A DNA stretch of 64,000 nt, taken from the NCBI GenBank assembly GCA_038380435.1, contig JAWZYU010000025.1:45702691-45766690 (forward strand), written 5' to 3'. How positions within the stretch are numbered: position 1 is the stretch's first letter; each line of letters opens with the position of its first letter. Under the pieces are notes generated by a model. The model worked only from the letters and a program-made list of their open reading frames with translations. It was not told the origin of the DNA and made no database searches. This DNA is from Ryuthela nishihirai. Its lineage: Eukaryota; Arthropoda; Arachnida; Araneae; Heptathelidae. The position numbers and the translations under genes are program-made. Shown here piece by piece: positions 23,385-33,941 of this stretch.

Positions 23385-23770
23385 CTAAAAAAAATCTCAT
23401 TCAAAGACATTTTTAACCAGAGTTCTACTGCTAAACAAAATTTTCGTGCTGCACTTGAAAAAAGACCCCCCAAAAAAAATCTTATCAAAGACAACAATTT
23501 TAAACCAGAGTTTATCCCTAAACAACAAAATTTCATTCCACACGTGTAATGAAAGCTTCATTACTTCTGAACTTAATAGAAATACATAGAATGCAAAGTG
23601 ATTTTGTTATATCCCCCCCACCCAAATAAATTACCTAATCAAAGACAATTATTTTAACCAGAACTTATTCCTAAACAACAAATTTGGTTTTGCATTTTAA
23701 AAAAATTAAAAAATAACTATTCACATTGAAGACAGTTATTACAAATAGAGCATATCGCTAAACAATAAGA
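23385..23770. repeat. Degenerate tandem units, inverted relative to 22.1 kb
   Basis: At least three units carry AATCTTATCAAAGACAACAA, then AACCAGAG and CCTAAACAACAAA, at 23385, 23466 and 23613. A related set is at 43.6-43.83 kb. Bases 23570-23612 also match 25413-25456 in the piggyBac relic. Confidence 0.65.
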
Positions 23771-24005
23771 GGTAAGGAAAAAAAGTTAAAAACCAAAGGA
23801 TAAACCCACATGAAAGCAGTTACCTGTAAATGTCTAAAAATACAAGAATTTTGGTTGGTGGTAGTTTTTCTATGTAGTCTGCATTATTAAAAAAAATTTT
23901 AATCCCCAGCAGTTGCAGAATTCACAGGATTAAAGTTTCCCCATATGATAGTTTAAGGAAAGCTAAAATATTCATATCAGTTCATAAATAAAATAAATAA
24001 ATAAA

Positions 24006-24196
24006 TACCCCCTCAAGCAGCTGCTTGCCACAGAGGTCTGACAGGAACCTGTCAGTTTATATGCCAAAGTAGAAGGTCTGAGAGGATGGCAGGACCTCAG
24101 CAGAAAAACGACACAAACAGCCATGCCTTACTCGGGACTCGAACCCAGTCCCTTAGATTAGTAGCCAAGCGTGCTAACCACTCGGCCATGGGACGA
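24006..24196 (-). mobile_element. Ser/Leu-tRNA-derived SINE, copy 3
   Basis: On minus: CCATGGCCGAGTGGTTAGCA, anticodon-loop region GGCTACTAATCTAAGG, B box GGGTTCGAGTCCC, body, then AGCAGCTGCTTGAGGGGGTA and a (TATT)n tail formed by 23988-24008. Confidence 0.88.
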
Positions 24197-24741
24197 GCAG
24201 CAGATGACACTTGCCGTTCAATTCTGCAAAAACCTCCAACTGTTGTATCATAAGTTACATCCTTACATTGTGTGTATTCACTCACTATTCTCTACTTATG
24301 TTCTGATCATTCATGCCATGTTGTAACTATGAACTGCAAACTAACTGAATTTCCTCTTACAATCATTCTGAAGTTTCAAGAATACTTTGGGAAAAAAAAA
24401 TAGACAAAATATTAACTAACATGTATTTAATTGCCTAAAATATGTCTTTGAAGATGTGTAGCTACATTACAGCTGCACAAAAGTGCTCAGACTACATGGC
24501 ATAAATTGCTTAATCATGAGCTGCCTAAATAAACATTGTCATTTAAAATAGAGTTTAAGTTTTATCTTCTTACACATATCAGTGACGAAAAAACCACATT
24601 TTTATAGACTGCAGTACCAGCCTCGACATAATGAAATTTTATACAGTTCTTAAGTCAGGAGCTTAGGAATTCATTTGAGGTAGCTCAAAAGCATATTGGT
24701 CGATTTACTATTAATTCAAGTTTGACACTAAATGGTATTAT

Positions 24742-24935
24742 TCAAGGGGAGATTGGCTGGAGTACTTTTGAATGCCGCAAAGCAGAGTAAATTGTGTACT
24801 TTGAGAGGTTGTCTACCTTAGGAAAAGAAAGTTGGTCAAGAAGGTCTTCAAATTTCAAAGGTGTCTGGTACAGAGAGTGAGGAACACCAAATGGTTTAAT
24901 CCTGGAAAGGTACACTGAGGAATTTTCTATCCCAC
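24742..24935 (-). CDS. Candidate terminal coding exon, product not recognised
   Basis: A minus-strand frame of about 65 codons ends at a stop near 24742. It is preceded by a plausible acceptor (CATCTATATAG near 24936-24946). The peptide contains SVYLSRIKPFGVPHSLYQTP, then LKFEDLLDQLSFPKVDNLSK and YTIYSALRHSKVLQPIS, a balanced composition unlike the surrounding AT-rich noise. I do not recognise the family and see no known motif. It could be a host exon or part of an unidentified element. Only about one exon of evidence supports it. Confidence 0.3.
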
Positions 24936-25155
24936 AAGTTTCACTCCTATATAGATGACACCACATATAAATGTATCACTTATAGAATTATTTCATGGTC
25001 ACTTACCCATTTTATACATTACACTTTTTGTGATTAGTCATTGTTGTGCTCTCAGTAGTGTCTGTATGACATATAATTCCCCAATGTGTTATCAATTGTA
25101 TTTTGCTGAATCTTTCCACTTTAATGCATATACAACATTATGTTTTACAGATTAT

Positions 25156-26000
25156 AGTTACACAATGAGTAAAAAAATGTTTACAGAAGAAATATTGGTT
25201 ATATTGAACAAATCCAAAGATTTTGACGACATTATGTCAGATGATTCAAATGTGAATGAAGGGGGAAATCAAAGAACAAGATTTTATTGACCAAAATCAT
25301 GTTTGTGACAGCAAAGAGTTTTATGCTGAGGTATGTGAAGAAACTGAAAGTAAAGATGAACATGAAGCCTACAGAACCTTAAAGAAGAAATGAAAGCAAG
25401 CGTGGCTCTTCTGAACTTAAGAGAAAATACATAGAAAGCAAAGTGATTTTGTTATATCTGATGCGACTGTAAATCTTACAATGTTTTTATTTTCGATAGG
25501 AACTCTTACTCCCCTATAAAAATAGAATTTTTATTCTTTTGCCATCGATAAATCATGGATTGTACATATCCCAGAGAGTAAGAAATGTGGAATTACTGAA
25601 TACTATAATTCTTCTAAGGGTGGTATAGACATCTTCGATGAGTACTTACAGTACCTCAAGAAAAACTGAATGGCCTCTTGGAGTCTTCTGTAGACTGTTA
25701 AATGGTGCAACTCTAAATATATTTTTTTTTTGCTTTTTCACATAATAATGGTGTGAAAAAGACACCTAAGATAATCTGGCATTCCTTCTTGATGAATTTG
25801 GGAGTAGCTATGCTCAGGTCTTGACTAGCTGAATGCCTCCAAATTCCAAATTACAACTTTGGACTTAAAAAAGCTTCAACCAGCAGAGATATTAATTTGG
25901 AGTGGAAGATGTCACCTATGTGAATGCAAAAAGAACTGTATATTGCAAACAACAGTAAAGAATTTCACCTACCATAATCTTGCATTTTGTGTGCCATATC
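25156..26000 (+). pseudogene. piggyBac transposase relic
   Basis: The N-terminal part is acidic: FTEEILVILNKSKDFDDIMS, then DDSNVNEGG, as in piggyBac transposases. After a large internal deletion the frame resumes with CGITEYYNSSKGGIDIFDEY, matching the piggyBac block (YYN.TKGGVD..D) near the last catalytic Asp. A shifted frame gives EWPLGVFCRLLNGATLN. The C-terminus ends with a Cys-rich CECKKN segment. The catalytic core is mostly deleted and there are several frameshifts, so no activity is expected. Confidence 0.8.
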
Positions 26001-26344
26001 TGCATAAAACAATGTGAAAAACAGTTTTGTAATTCTTTTGTTTATACACTGGTTTCCATAAATTAAAGAAAAATGAGAAAAATCACGATAATTTGACCAA
26101 AAATTGTGCAATCCTCACCAAATTTGTTCATGTAACCCAGTAATGCCGAGTGAGCATATCATATGCAAATTAGTCTAGGTTGCATCAATTTGTGTAATTG
26201 GATAGCGGCATAAAAATGGGTGTTTTGGAGTGGATCATTATTTGTGCTGTAAATGTGAGTAAAAAAATTCGAATAGCCATTTTGTAGGAATGACCTTGAG
26301 ACATCATTTGCAAATGAATTGTGGTGGAGAGCTATTGGCTGGCT

Positions 26345-26383
26345 CAAAGCAGGCCAAAGTCAGTCAGACTTTGGCCTGCTTTG
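26345..26383. repeat. Perfect hairpin, 16-bp arms, 7-nt loop
   Basis: The arms 26345-26360 and 26368-26383 are exact reverse complements around CAGTCAG. Immediately after, 26383-26398 is the exact inverse of 26354-26369, so the fold-back is compound. Confidence 0.93.
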
Positions 26384-26450
26384 TCTGACTGACTTTGGTT
26401 ATTGATTTGATTATTTTTGCCGAAAAATGCTTCTAGTATAAAATATTTTA

Positions 26451-26539
26451 TTGCATTCAGCCATGTGCTTATTATTATAATTATGCACATGCATTTATCA
26501 TGTGCATAATTATAATAATAAGCACATGGCTGAATGCAA
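26451..26539. repeat. Perfect hairpin, 41-bp arms, 7-nt loop
   Basis: The arms 26451-26491 and 26499-26539 are exact reverse complements, and the loop is CATTTAT. It lies within the Tc1 5' region. Confidence 0.96.
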
Positions 26540-26580
26540 GTTCTTCTGTAATTCTCTGACTGTGGAATCAATTTCTTAGC

Positions 26581-27480
26581 ATGGATTCAGTATCTCAGAG
26601 GTTTAGCCAAGGAAAGGTTAGAATTACGACCATTGTACAAGACCAATATCTGCGATTAACAGCCCAAAGGAACAGGACGTCTACTCCCTCTCAGCTATGA
26701 TCCTCTCTTGCTGCAGCCACTGGGAGTTATATCAGCCTCTATTGTTTGTAGAAGGCTTCATGAGGGAGGTCTGTATGCTAGAAGGCCTGTAATTTGTATA
26801 CCCCTCATGTCACATCACAGAGAGTGACTGAATTGGGCACGCACGCATGGTAACTGGACAGAAGAGTAATGGACGTCCATACTCTTCACAGATGAGTCCA
26901 GATATTGCTTGCAGAGTGATTCCGGACATTGCTTGATATGAAGAGAACGAGGTACTCATTATCATCCTGGTAACATCTGTCAAAGAGACAGTTACAGCGG
27001 AGGTAGTGTGTGGTTTGGAGTGGCATTTCCTTAGGTGGACGCACAAATCTCTCTGTGTTGATGAGTGGGAACCTCAATGTTCAAAGGTATAGAGATGACA
27101 TCCTGGACCCTTATGTACATCCTTATGCTGGTGCAAAACATTCATCTTATAAGACGATAACACTCATCCACACAGAGCTTGACTAGTGGAACAATACCTT
27201 CAAGAGGAAACCATTATGTGCATGGAGTGGCCAGCTCGATCTCCCGACCTAAATCTAATTGAGCATGCATGGTATGCTCTAGGGAGACGTGTTGCTGCCC
27301 ACAACCCACATCTGAAACAAAGGGGAACTTACTACTGCTTTAAATGAACAATGGTCATTACTCCCTACTGAGCTGATTCAAAACATCATAAATAGCATGG
27401 AACATTGCTGTCATGCCTGCATTGCTGTAAGGGGTACCCCACTCATTAAAGAACTTTGCTCATTGCATTCTGATACCTCA
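26581..27480 (+). pseudogene. Tc1 transposase, broken
   Basis: Fragments in sequence order: ITTIVQDQYLRLTAQRNR with TSTPSQ; LAAATGSYI; RRLHEGGLYARRPVICIPL; SILFTDES (first Asp); and VEQYLQEETIMCMEWPARSP with DLNLIEHAWYALGRRV (C-terminal block with Asp and the final Glu). The order and motifs are those of a DD34E Tc1-like transposase. Several stops and frameshifts, including one just after SQL near 26697, make it inactive. The QDDNARPH-type central motif is corrupted near 27140-27180. Confidence 0.87.
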
Positions 27481-28504
27481 TTTTTGGACAAGTTTCTGCG
27501 TTATTTTTTGCCGAAAAATGCTTCTAGTATAAAATATTTTATGCCATTCTGAAACTAGCAATGTGTTTCATGTTTTCATCAAATTTCATTAAAATCATTC
27601 ATAGTTTTTTGTTTATCATAATTTTTCTGAGTTTTCCTTAATTTAAGGAAACCAGTGTATTTGATAAATTAATAATTTTTGGTAACATATATTGTCTAAA
27701 GAAATGTTTCCTTCATAGGGAGGTTAATCCTTCCCAGGTCTAAAATGAACTTAAACATTGACAGAAACCGAAATAAGAGGCCCAAGATGTGCATAGATGT
27801 CTTTTGTACAACTCATAAAACTTTGACTTTTAAAAATAGAAATTGCCATTTCAAAATTTTCTTACATATATCTTTTAAAAATATCTAATTCAAGTTTGAA
27901 ATATTTTTTTTAATATATATTTTATAACACTACAATATAAATAATTTGTCGAAGCCATCTGATCACTATTTCTTAGAAGTGTTATATGATATTGTTGATT
28001 TGTTGTTAATGTTATTATATGCTGAAGCAACCACCTGATTTAAGCTCTAGTTTGATTTCAACTATTATCAACAAATTTGTCCTCCTTAAAGTTTCGAAAA
28101 TCCCTTGAAAATTAACAAAAATCTATTTTTTTAAATAGAAAATTTTAGAAGTAATTGCAAAGTACATACCTCTGCTGTTTTTTTCTCCGTTTTACACTCT
28201 TTTCTGCCTTAACCCTTAGCATGCCAGGTCTCAAAAACTGAATTGTACCATGGCCAGGCTCTTTTTCACCTGTGTTCAGGCAAAAAAAAGTGAACTTTAG
28301 AACTGTTTTGCCAAATAACTACTGAAAGGAATTATGGCAAGTTGTATGCCAAATTAATCAGCATTAATTCTGGAATTTTTTAAAATATTAACAACAAAGA
28401 TGACTAGTTTTATTTAGAGAGAGAGAGGTATGTAGTGAAAAAAATGCATATAAAAGCACAATTAAAAGGACCTTCTTGCTCAGAAATTAATTTAAAAATA
28501 ACAT

Positions 28505-28945
28505 AAAATTTTCTGTCATTGAACAAGAAAATTTTTGAAGTTAATCCTTTAAATTATTTGCATGTTAAAAGATTTTAGGAGAAAACTCGAAAGCTTTTCA
28601 TAGCAAGGGGCAGTGCTTCGTCTTCAGTGAAGTAGCACTATATGTATACCATATACCATATAGTGTCACTTCACTGAAGACAGAATCTGTTAAATACTAC
28701 ATGTATACCATATACCATTTAGTGTCACTTCACTGAAGACAAAGTGATATCCTTGCTCTGAAAAGCTTCTGAGTTTTCTCCTAAAAACTTTTAACATGTA
28801 AATAGTTTGAAGGAGCAGCTTTAAAATTTTATTGCTCAATGACAGTTGCTCCAAAAAGCTTCCGAGTTTTCTCCTAAAATCTTTTAGCATGCAAATAGTT
28901 TTAAGGATAAACTTCAAAAATTTTATTGCTCAATGACAGAGAATT
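28505..28945. repeat. Compound fold-back with one inverted and two direct units
   Basis: 28530-28597 is the inverse of both 28764-28815 and 28855-28921 (shared core GAGTTTTCTCCTAAAA). In the middle, GTCTTCAGTGAAGT and ACTTCACTGAAGAC form a hairpin at 28619-28681, and the right arm is repeated at 28703-28741. Confidence 0.85.
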
Positions 28946-29404
28946 TTAGGTTTTTTAAGCAAATAAATATTTATTTTAAAAAACTAATAGAAGCAATAAT
29001 TATAATGCATATGAACAGAAAGACAATTTATTTCTGAATAACAAAAAAATTAATTTTAACTTCACACAAGAAAAATTACTTTTTATATTTTTTTTCTCGG
29101 TACCATACTTTGAGAAAAATCCAGGCTTTTCACCAACTGTGACCAATCAAATAAACAAGACAAATTTAGAATTAAAAAAAAAGTAACAAATGAAAATAAG
29201 TCATGTCACATACCAAATTAAAGAGCATTTAATATAGGTAAGCAAATGACAAAACATTTTCAAGAATAGATGGTAAGTAAAATTTATAAAGCATTTAAAG
29301 AAAATTGCACGGTTTCACTGCATTTTTTTTGCATTTTAATTCAGTAAAATATTTAAAAATAATTTTGCCATATTTTCGGAAATATTTCATTACCTTAATA
29401 TATA

Positions 29405-29860
29405 CAGGGTGAATCTGAAAAAGTGGGCAAAACTTTATGGGGTGGTAGAACGCAGCTATACGAGCAATATTCGTCATAGAATGTATGGTCGGAACGCAAG
29501 CGGTGAGAAGTTAAAAGGTAGTTTTCCACTGTCACATTTAAAGAATGAACACAAGAAGGAGAGGAGATACTTCAGAAAACATTTTATTAACAGGAATGTA
29601 ACTTGCATTCCCGTCCGCCGCACTGTACACAAAGTGCATATCCGCCATTTCGTGGTTAGTATAACCAGCCATCCTCTCGGCAATCCACGGTAGAAATGCC
29701 GTTGGGTGCGAGGACCGACCCTTTTATACCATTTCCAACGCCACCTAGCGGCTCGCCGTTTGCGTTCCGCCCATACTTTCTATGACGAGCAATAATATTG
29801 CTCGTATAGCTGCGTTCTACCACCCCGTAAAGTTTTGCCCACTTTTTCAGATTCATCCTG
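29405..29860 (-). mobile_element. 456-bp MITE derived from an IS630/mariner element with a DUF4817-like domain
   Basis: TA flanks both ends. The termini are CAGGGTGAATCTGAAAAAGT and, inverted, CAGGATGAATCTGAAAAAGT, with about 95 bp of inverted repeat. The interior read on minus encodes AERMAGYTNHEMADMHFVYS and AADGNA, which resembles the DUF4817 helix-turn-helix of IS630/mariner-type transposases. The catalytic domain is absent. Confidence 0.85.
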
Positions 29861-30118
29861 TATATGTAATTCAAAATATTTCTCTCATTACTTAAATCTT
29901 TCATTTATTTAATTTTTTCAAAATTATTTGGGCGTTTATGCAAACCTGCAAAATGGCAGTTTTTTTTTCCCTATTGGCAAACTAAGGTAGCAGTGTCACA
30001 AAAAAATATTTTGCTTTAAAACAAGATTATTTAGATAAAAGATGAAAAATAAATAACTAAAGTGAGATAAAGAGCTGTGAAGATATTAAATAAAAATATT
30101 TCAAAGCAAATAGTTTTT

Positions 30119-30187
30119 GAAATAATAAGCTGAAAAAAATTGGTTTTGCATGACATTTGCAAACCAATTTTTTCAGCTTATTATTTC
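30119..30187. repeat. Near-perfect hairpin, 30-bp arms, 7-nt loop
   Basis: The arms 30119-30150 and 30158-30187 are complementary except for two homopolymer length differences. The loop is TGACATT. Confidence 0.93.
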
Positions 30188-30300
30188 ATGAGTTCCATGT
30201 TTCCAGAACATATCCTGTGATTCTTTACTACTGATTCAAATAGTTTATTTTAACATCTGAAATTTGAGATGAACCCTTCCAGATCAATTTGCACTTATAT

Positions 30301-31731
30301 ACCGATTACTACCCAAAAATTGAACTTTACAAAAACAGAAAAACTTGACAGAAATTATAAATTCCGAATGCTAGTTATGAAATTACTTCAATTTATTTAA
30401 AAATAGCACTACAAAGTCATATCATTAAAATATTAATTTTTGTTACAATGTCCTAATCAGATATCTCCTAAAGTAACTACCATTTTAAGTTGTTATGTAT
30501 GCCTAATGATTTAATTTTTGGTCAAGCTTCAAATAATTATTCCTTCTAATTGCAGTATATATTTGAGAAGCAATATAAATAATTCTAGAAATAGTTGAAA
30601 TTGATATCCCCATTCAGAATCTGAGGTCAGAATTCATCTGAATCACTCTCAGAGTCAATGAAATAGTTTAGAAAAAACTCAATTTTCCTGTTCACTAATA
30701 TCCACTATGTGATTAGCATCCATGAGATTAAGTTATTGTCCATCGCTATTTTTTAAACTATATTTCATCAGCAAAAGAAAATGCAAAAACACTTTCTGAA
30801 ATATCCAATCTGTACAGCCTAACATGCACACTAAGCCTAATATTCACACTAAGTTTGAAATCAAAACCAGATGTTTACCGATCAATGTCATGCTCCTATG
30901 GCATGGCTGATCACATGATCAAAGAAATATCAATTTTTATCTTTGTATACCATTCATAAAAGATATCCAATAATAGATAAAAATAGTTCAGAAACTCTAA
31001 AATAGTTTTTATTTGCAAAAAATATATAATAGGCACTATTGTGCAATTCACTAAAAACCTCCAATAAACTTTACTTGGCATTTGACTATATTTTATTGAG
31101 AAACAGATGGTGGGAAGTTTAAAAAATAACTCAACTCACTGCAGCTCTAAGCCAGCTAGGGGGGGACTATTCTCAAGATAGTACAGCATCTATGCCAAAG
31201 GCATTGTTTGGGCCTTAGTTACTGTGAAACTGCCAGGAGCATCACAGAGATGGGAGAGCCAGGTGCCCTGACCTAGTTAATTTGCTGGCATGTGTGGCAG
31301 TCAAGTGGATTGTTTAGAACAAGTAATGTTCTCATACTTAGGATAACTTCACCATGCACCTAGCACTTAAACCTTCGTTTTAATTTCTACAGATTTATTT
31401 TATTTCTGTAAGTTATCAATTATTATGGATTTTTTACAGTTAGGCTACATTAGATGGCCAGCTTACAACTTGTGGCTGTGGATATCTGATTTAACATTGC
31501 AATAGGTTACATGTCAAATTTTCTTTTATTACTTTTTCGCATTCCAGAAAAATTTTTATCTTGTATCCTGAAAATGAATGAGGTGTGGTAACAAAAGCAA
31601 AAAACTTCCTTGGCATAGTCATCCTGTGGATGGGCAATTTAGGCAAAGGGCTTTTGTTTTTACCCCCCCCCCCCCACTATTACATTGAGGGTGTTTATTA
31701 CCCCCCCCCCCCCCCCCCCAGCAGGCATATA
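30301..31731. other. Unassigned stretch with long cytosine runs
   Basis: No gene is recognised. Runs of C occur at about 31663-31675 and 31701-31719, separated by ACTATTACATTGAGGGTG. The stretch 31080-31350 is richer in G+C but has no identifiable motif. Confidence 0.4.
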
Positions 31732-32090
31732 CAGGGTGTTTCAAAACTCTTTGTACAAATTTCAGTGGGAGATAGGGAACACCAAGACAAACCTTTTTCA
31801 TCTATGAATGTATGTCAGCTGACACAACCCTTCAGTGCTAGAGGGAACTGAAGAAATATCGGTGGAGTTCGTACATAAATGAATGGAAACAAGTGTGAAC
31901 AACACGTTTATTTAAAGAAGGTACTCAAGGTTGCGACCAACAACAGCATGCATGCATGACAGTGTTGAAGCATTGATTGCAGTACAAGTTGAAAGATTCT
32001 TGGAATTTTGCGACAGTTGCAGCAGCGACGAGTTCTTCTTCTGAGTCAATGGGAGTCTCATAATGAGGTTCTTCATGTGTCCCCAGAGGA

Positions 32091-32461
32091 AGTTGGTTGT
32101 TTTACCTCTGAGCGGCACTTTTTTGCACACAATGAGTTAAATGGCCAGGTCACAAGGACCCTGAAGGCTCAGAGATGATTGGGGGAGTAGACTCACTGGA
32201 ACGGCTGTTGGGAGACAGATGATAGCCTCCCAATAAGGTCATCCAGCGCGTTCTTTAACATGCACAGGGTATGGCTCTCCCACACACAGGCCCATGGCTT
32301 AACACCTCATAAGAGGGATGGCAGCCTTTCCAAGCCCATAGGTGTCCCCAACTGACTATTGGCAGAGCGGGGAATTTGGCAGAGATAAATCTTAACGCTG
32401 ACCCATCTGGACCTCGAACCTGGGAAATGCAGATTACGAGCCTGACATGCTGATTGACCCC
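32091..32461 (-). mobile_element. Thr-tRNA-derived SINE inside the IS630-type transposon
   Basis: The copy runs from the TTGG-type tail at 32091 to a degraded tRNA head near 32445-32461, where the sequence is a run of C. AGGAAG flanks both sides. Confidence 0.85.
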
Positions 32462-32796
32462 CCCCCCCCCAGGAAGAAATCGATATATGTTAAATTGGGT
32501 GATCTTGGTGGTCAGGCGATGAGTCCACCCTGGCCTATCCATTGGCCCCCAAAAGTGGCATTCAGATAATCCCACACATCACTGCTGAAGTGTGCTGGTG
32601 CCCCATCGTGTTGAAACCATATTCATTTGCGAATAGCCACAGGAACATCTTCCACCAGTCCCAGCAATGTTTCTTCAAGAAATACCCAATAAATCTGCCC
32701 ATTGAATTGGAGAGGCAGCAGGTATGGCCTAACCAAAATGTCATGGATGATACCCACCCAAACACTGACAGCGAACTGTTGTTGGTGACCATGCAC

Positions 32797-33078
32797 CCCT
32801 GCCCACGGTCAGTAGGGGACACCGATGGGCTTGGAAAGGCCGCCGTCCGTCGGATGGGACATTAAGCCATGGCCCCGTGTGCGGGAGAGCCATACCCTGT
32901 GCACATTAAAGAACACGCTGGATGGCCTTGACGGGAGGCTACCATCTGTCTCCCAACAGCTGTTCCAGTGGGTCCCCTCCCCCAACCTTCTCTGAGCCTT
33001 TGGGGTCCATGTGACCTGGCCATTTAGCCCATTGTGTGCAAAAAAGTGCCGCTCAGAGGTAATCCAATCCAATCCAAT
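32797..33078 (+). mobile_element. Thr-tRNA-derived SINE, 5' truncated, with target duplication
   Basis: The copy begins at CCCTGCCCACGGTCAGTAGG and ends in (AATCC)n. GTGACCATGCACC is repeated on both sides. It lies in the opposite orientation to the other SINE in this transposon. Confidence 0.9.
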
Positions 33079-33650
33079 GTGACCATGCACCATTGTGGCA
33101 TGTGGATTTTTTGTGCGCCCAAACACGAGAATTGTGCACGATAAACACACCCTCCATGTGTGAAAGAGGCCTCATCTGAGAAGAGCACATGAGCTGGAAA
33201 ATCAGGCTGCACTGCAGTCTGCTGCAGAAACCAGCACACAAATTCCACATGAAGAGGATAATCCTGAGGTTGCAATGTCTGGACTCTATGACGATGAAAC
33301 GGATGTAACTGCTGCTCGTGCAACACTCTCCATAGGAGGGCATGGTTCACAACGAGGCTACATGCAACAGCTTTGCGTGCTTGTGCCTGGATTGTTCTCA
33401 ATCCGCCATAGGATCTCTTCTTCCATGTTGGAGTGCACATGGTTCTCTACCGACCAGTGTCATGCATGTTTGCATGGAATGTTTCAGTTTCTCGCAGTTG
33501 CTGGTATAAATGCAAAAATGTTTGGCACATGTCTGTTTGGGAAACACTGTCAGTACAACCTCAGAGCAGCTCTTCCGTTTCCATTGGCAGCCCCATATGC
33601 TACATGCATGTCAACCATCTCAACAGTCATGGAACACTCCATATTACATG
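33053..33650 (-). pseudogene. IS630/mariner-type transposase fragment
   Basis: Read on minus, the N-terminus gives MHVAYGAANGNGRAALRLY (DUF4817-like), then VVNHALLWRVLHEQQLHPFH and RHRVQTLQPQDYPLHVEFVC, then HVLFSDEASFTHGG (first catalytic Asp of the DDE domain). Frameshifts join these parts, and the downstream catalytic residues lie in the part split by the SINE insertions and cannot be followed. The copy is inactive. The family is IS630/Tc1/mariner; the exact subgroup is uncertain. Confidence 0.82.
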
Positions 33651-33868
33651 TAATGTGTCTGATTTATGAATGACAACAGCAAACAAGTCCATTCTCTGTT
33701 CCCACTTCACCCCTCTAGCCAATTGCAGTGCAGCCAAACAGTGCCCTCTAGCACTGAAGGGTTATGTAAGCAGACATACATTCATAGTGAAAAAGGTTTG
33801 TCTTGATGTTCCCTATCTTCCATTGAAATTTGCACAAAGAGTTTTGAAACACCCTGTATATATATATA

Positions 33869-33941
33869 CTGCTCACAAAAATTAGGGGATATATTATCGA
33901 TTCATATTCATTTTGAAATATCCCCTAATTTTTGTGAGCAG
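33869..33941. mobile_element. 73-bp palindromic mariner-type MITE
   Basis: The inverted termini CTGCTCACAAAAATTAGGGG (24-bp arms) are flanked by TA in a TATATA run. It has no coding capacity. Confidence 0.82.

Larger units (their letters stand above)
26047..27657 (+). mobile_element. Tc1-like transposon, TA-flanked
   Basis: TA flanks both ends. The inverted termini are CACTGGTTTCCATAAATTAA (left) and CACTGGTTTCCTTAAATTAA (right, inverted). Length is 1611 bp. A sequence beginning GCCGAAAAATGCTTCTAGTA is present near both ends (26419 and 27513). Two snap-back hairpins lie in the 5' region. Confidence 0.9.
27728..30300. repeat. AT-rich TTAA-family repeats, compound copies 3 and 4
   Basis: TTAATCCTTCCCAGG near 27724 starts one copy that matches 34254 onward and copy 1. 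TTAACCCTTAGCATGCCAGG at 28213 starts another in the opposite internal order, continuing to about 30300. It is interrupted by a fold-back (28505-28945), a 456-bp MITE (29405-29860) and a hairpin (30119-30187). No coding frame is credible. Confidence 0.55.
31732..33856 (-). mobile_element. IS630/mariner-type transposon with long inverted repeats, holding two SINEs
   Basis: TA flanks the element. The termini CAGGGTGTTTCAAAACTCTT and, inverted, CAGGGTGTTTCAAAACTCTT belong to inverted repeats of about 120 bp. Without the SINEs at 32091-32461 and 32797-33078 it would be about 1.46 kb, like the related element at 53903-55365. Confidence 0.9.

Noticed and set aside
31585..31851. Proline-rich plus-strand frame
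   Set aside because: It is created by cytosine runs and runs into the transposon terminal repeat.
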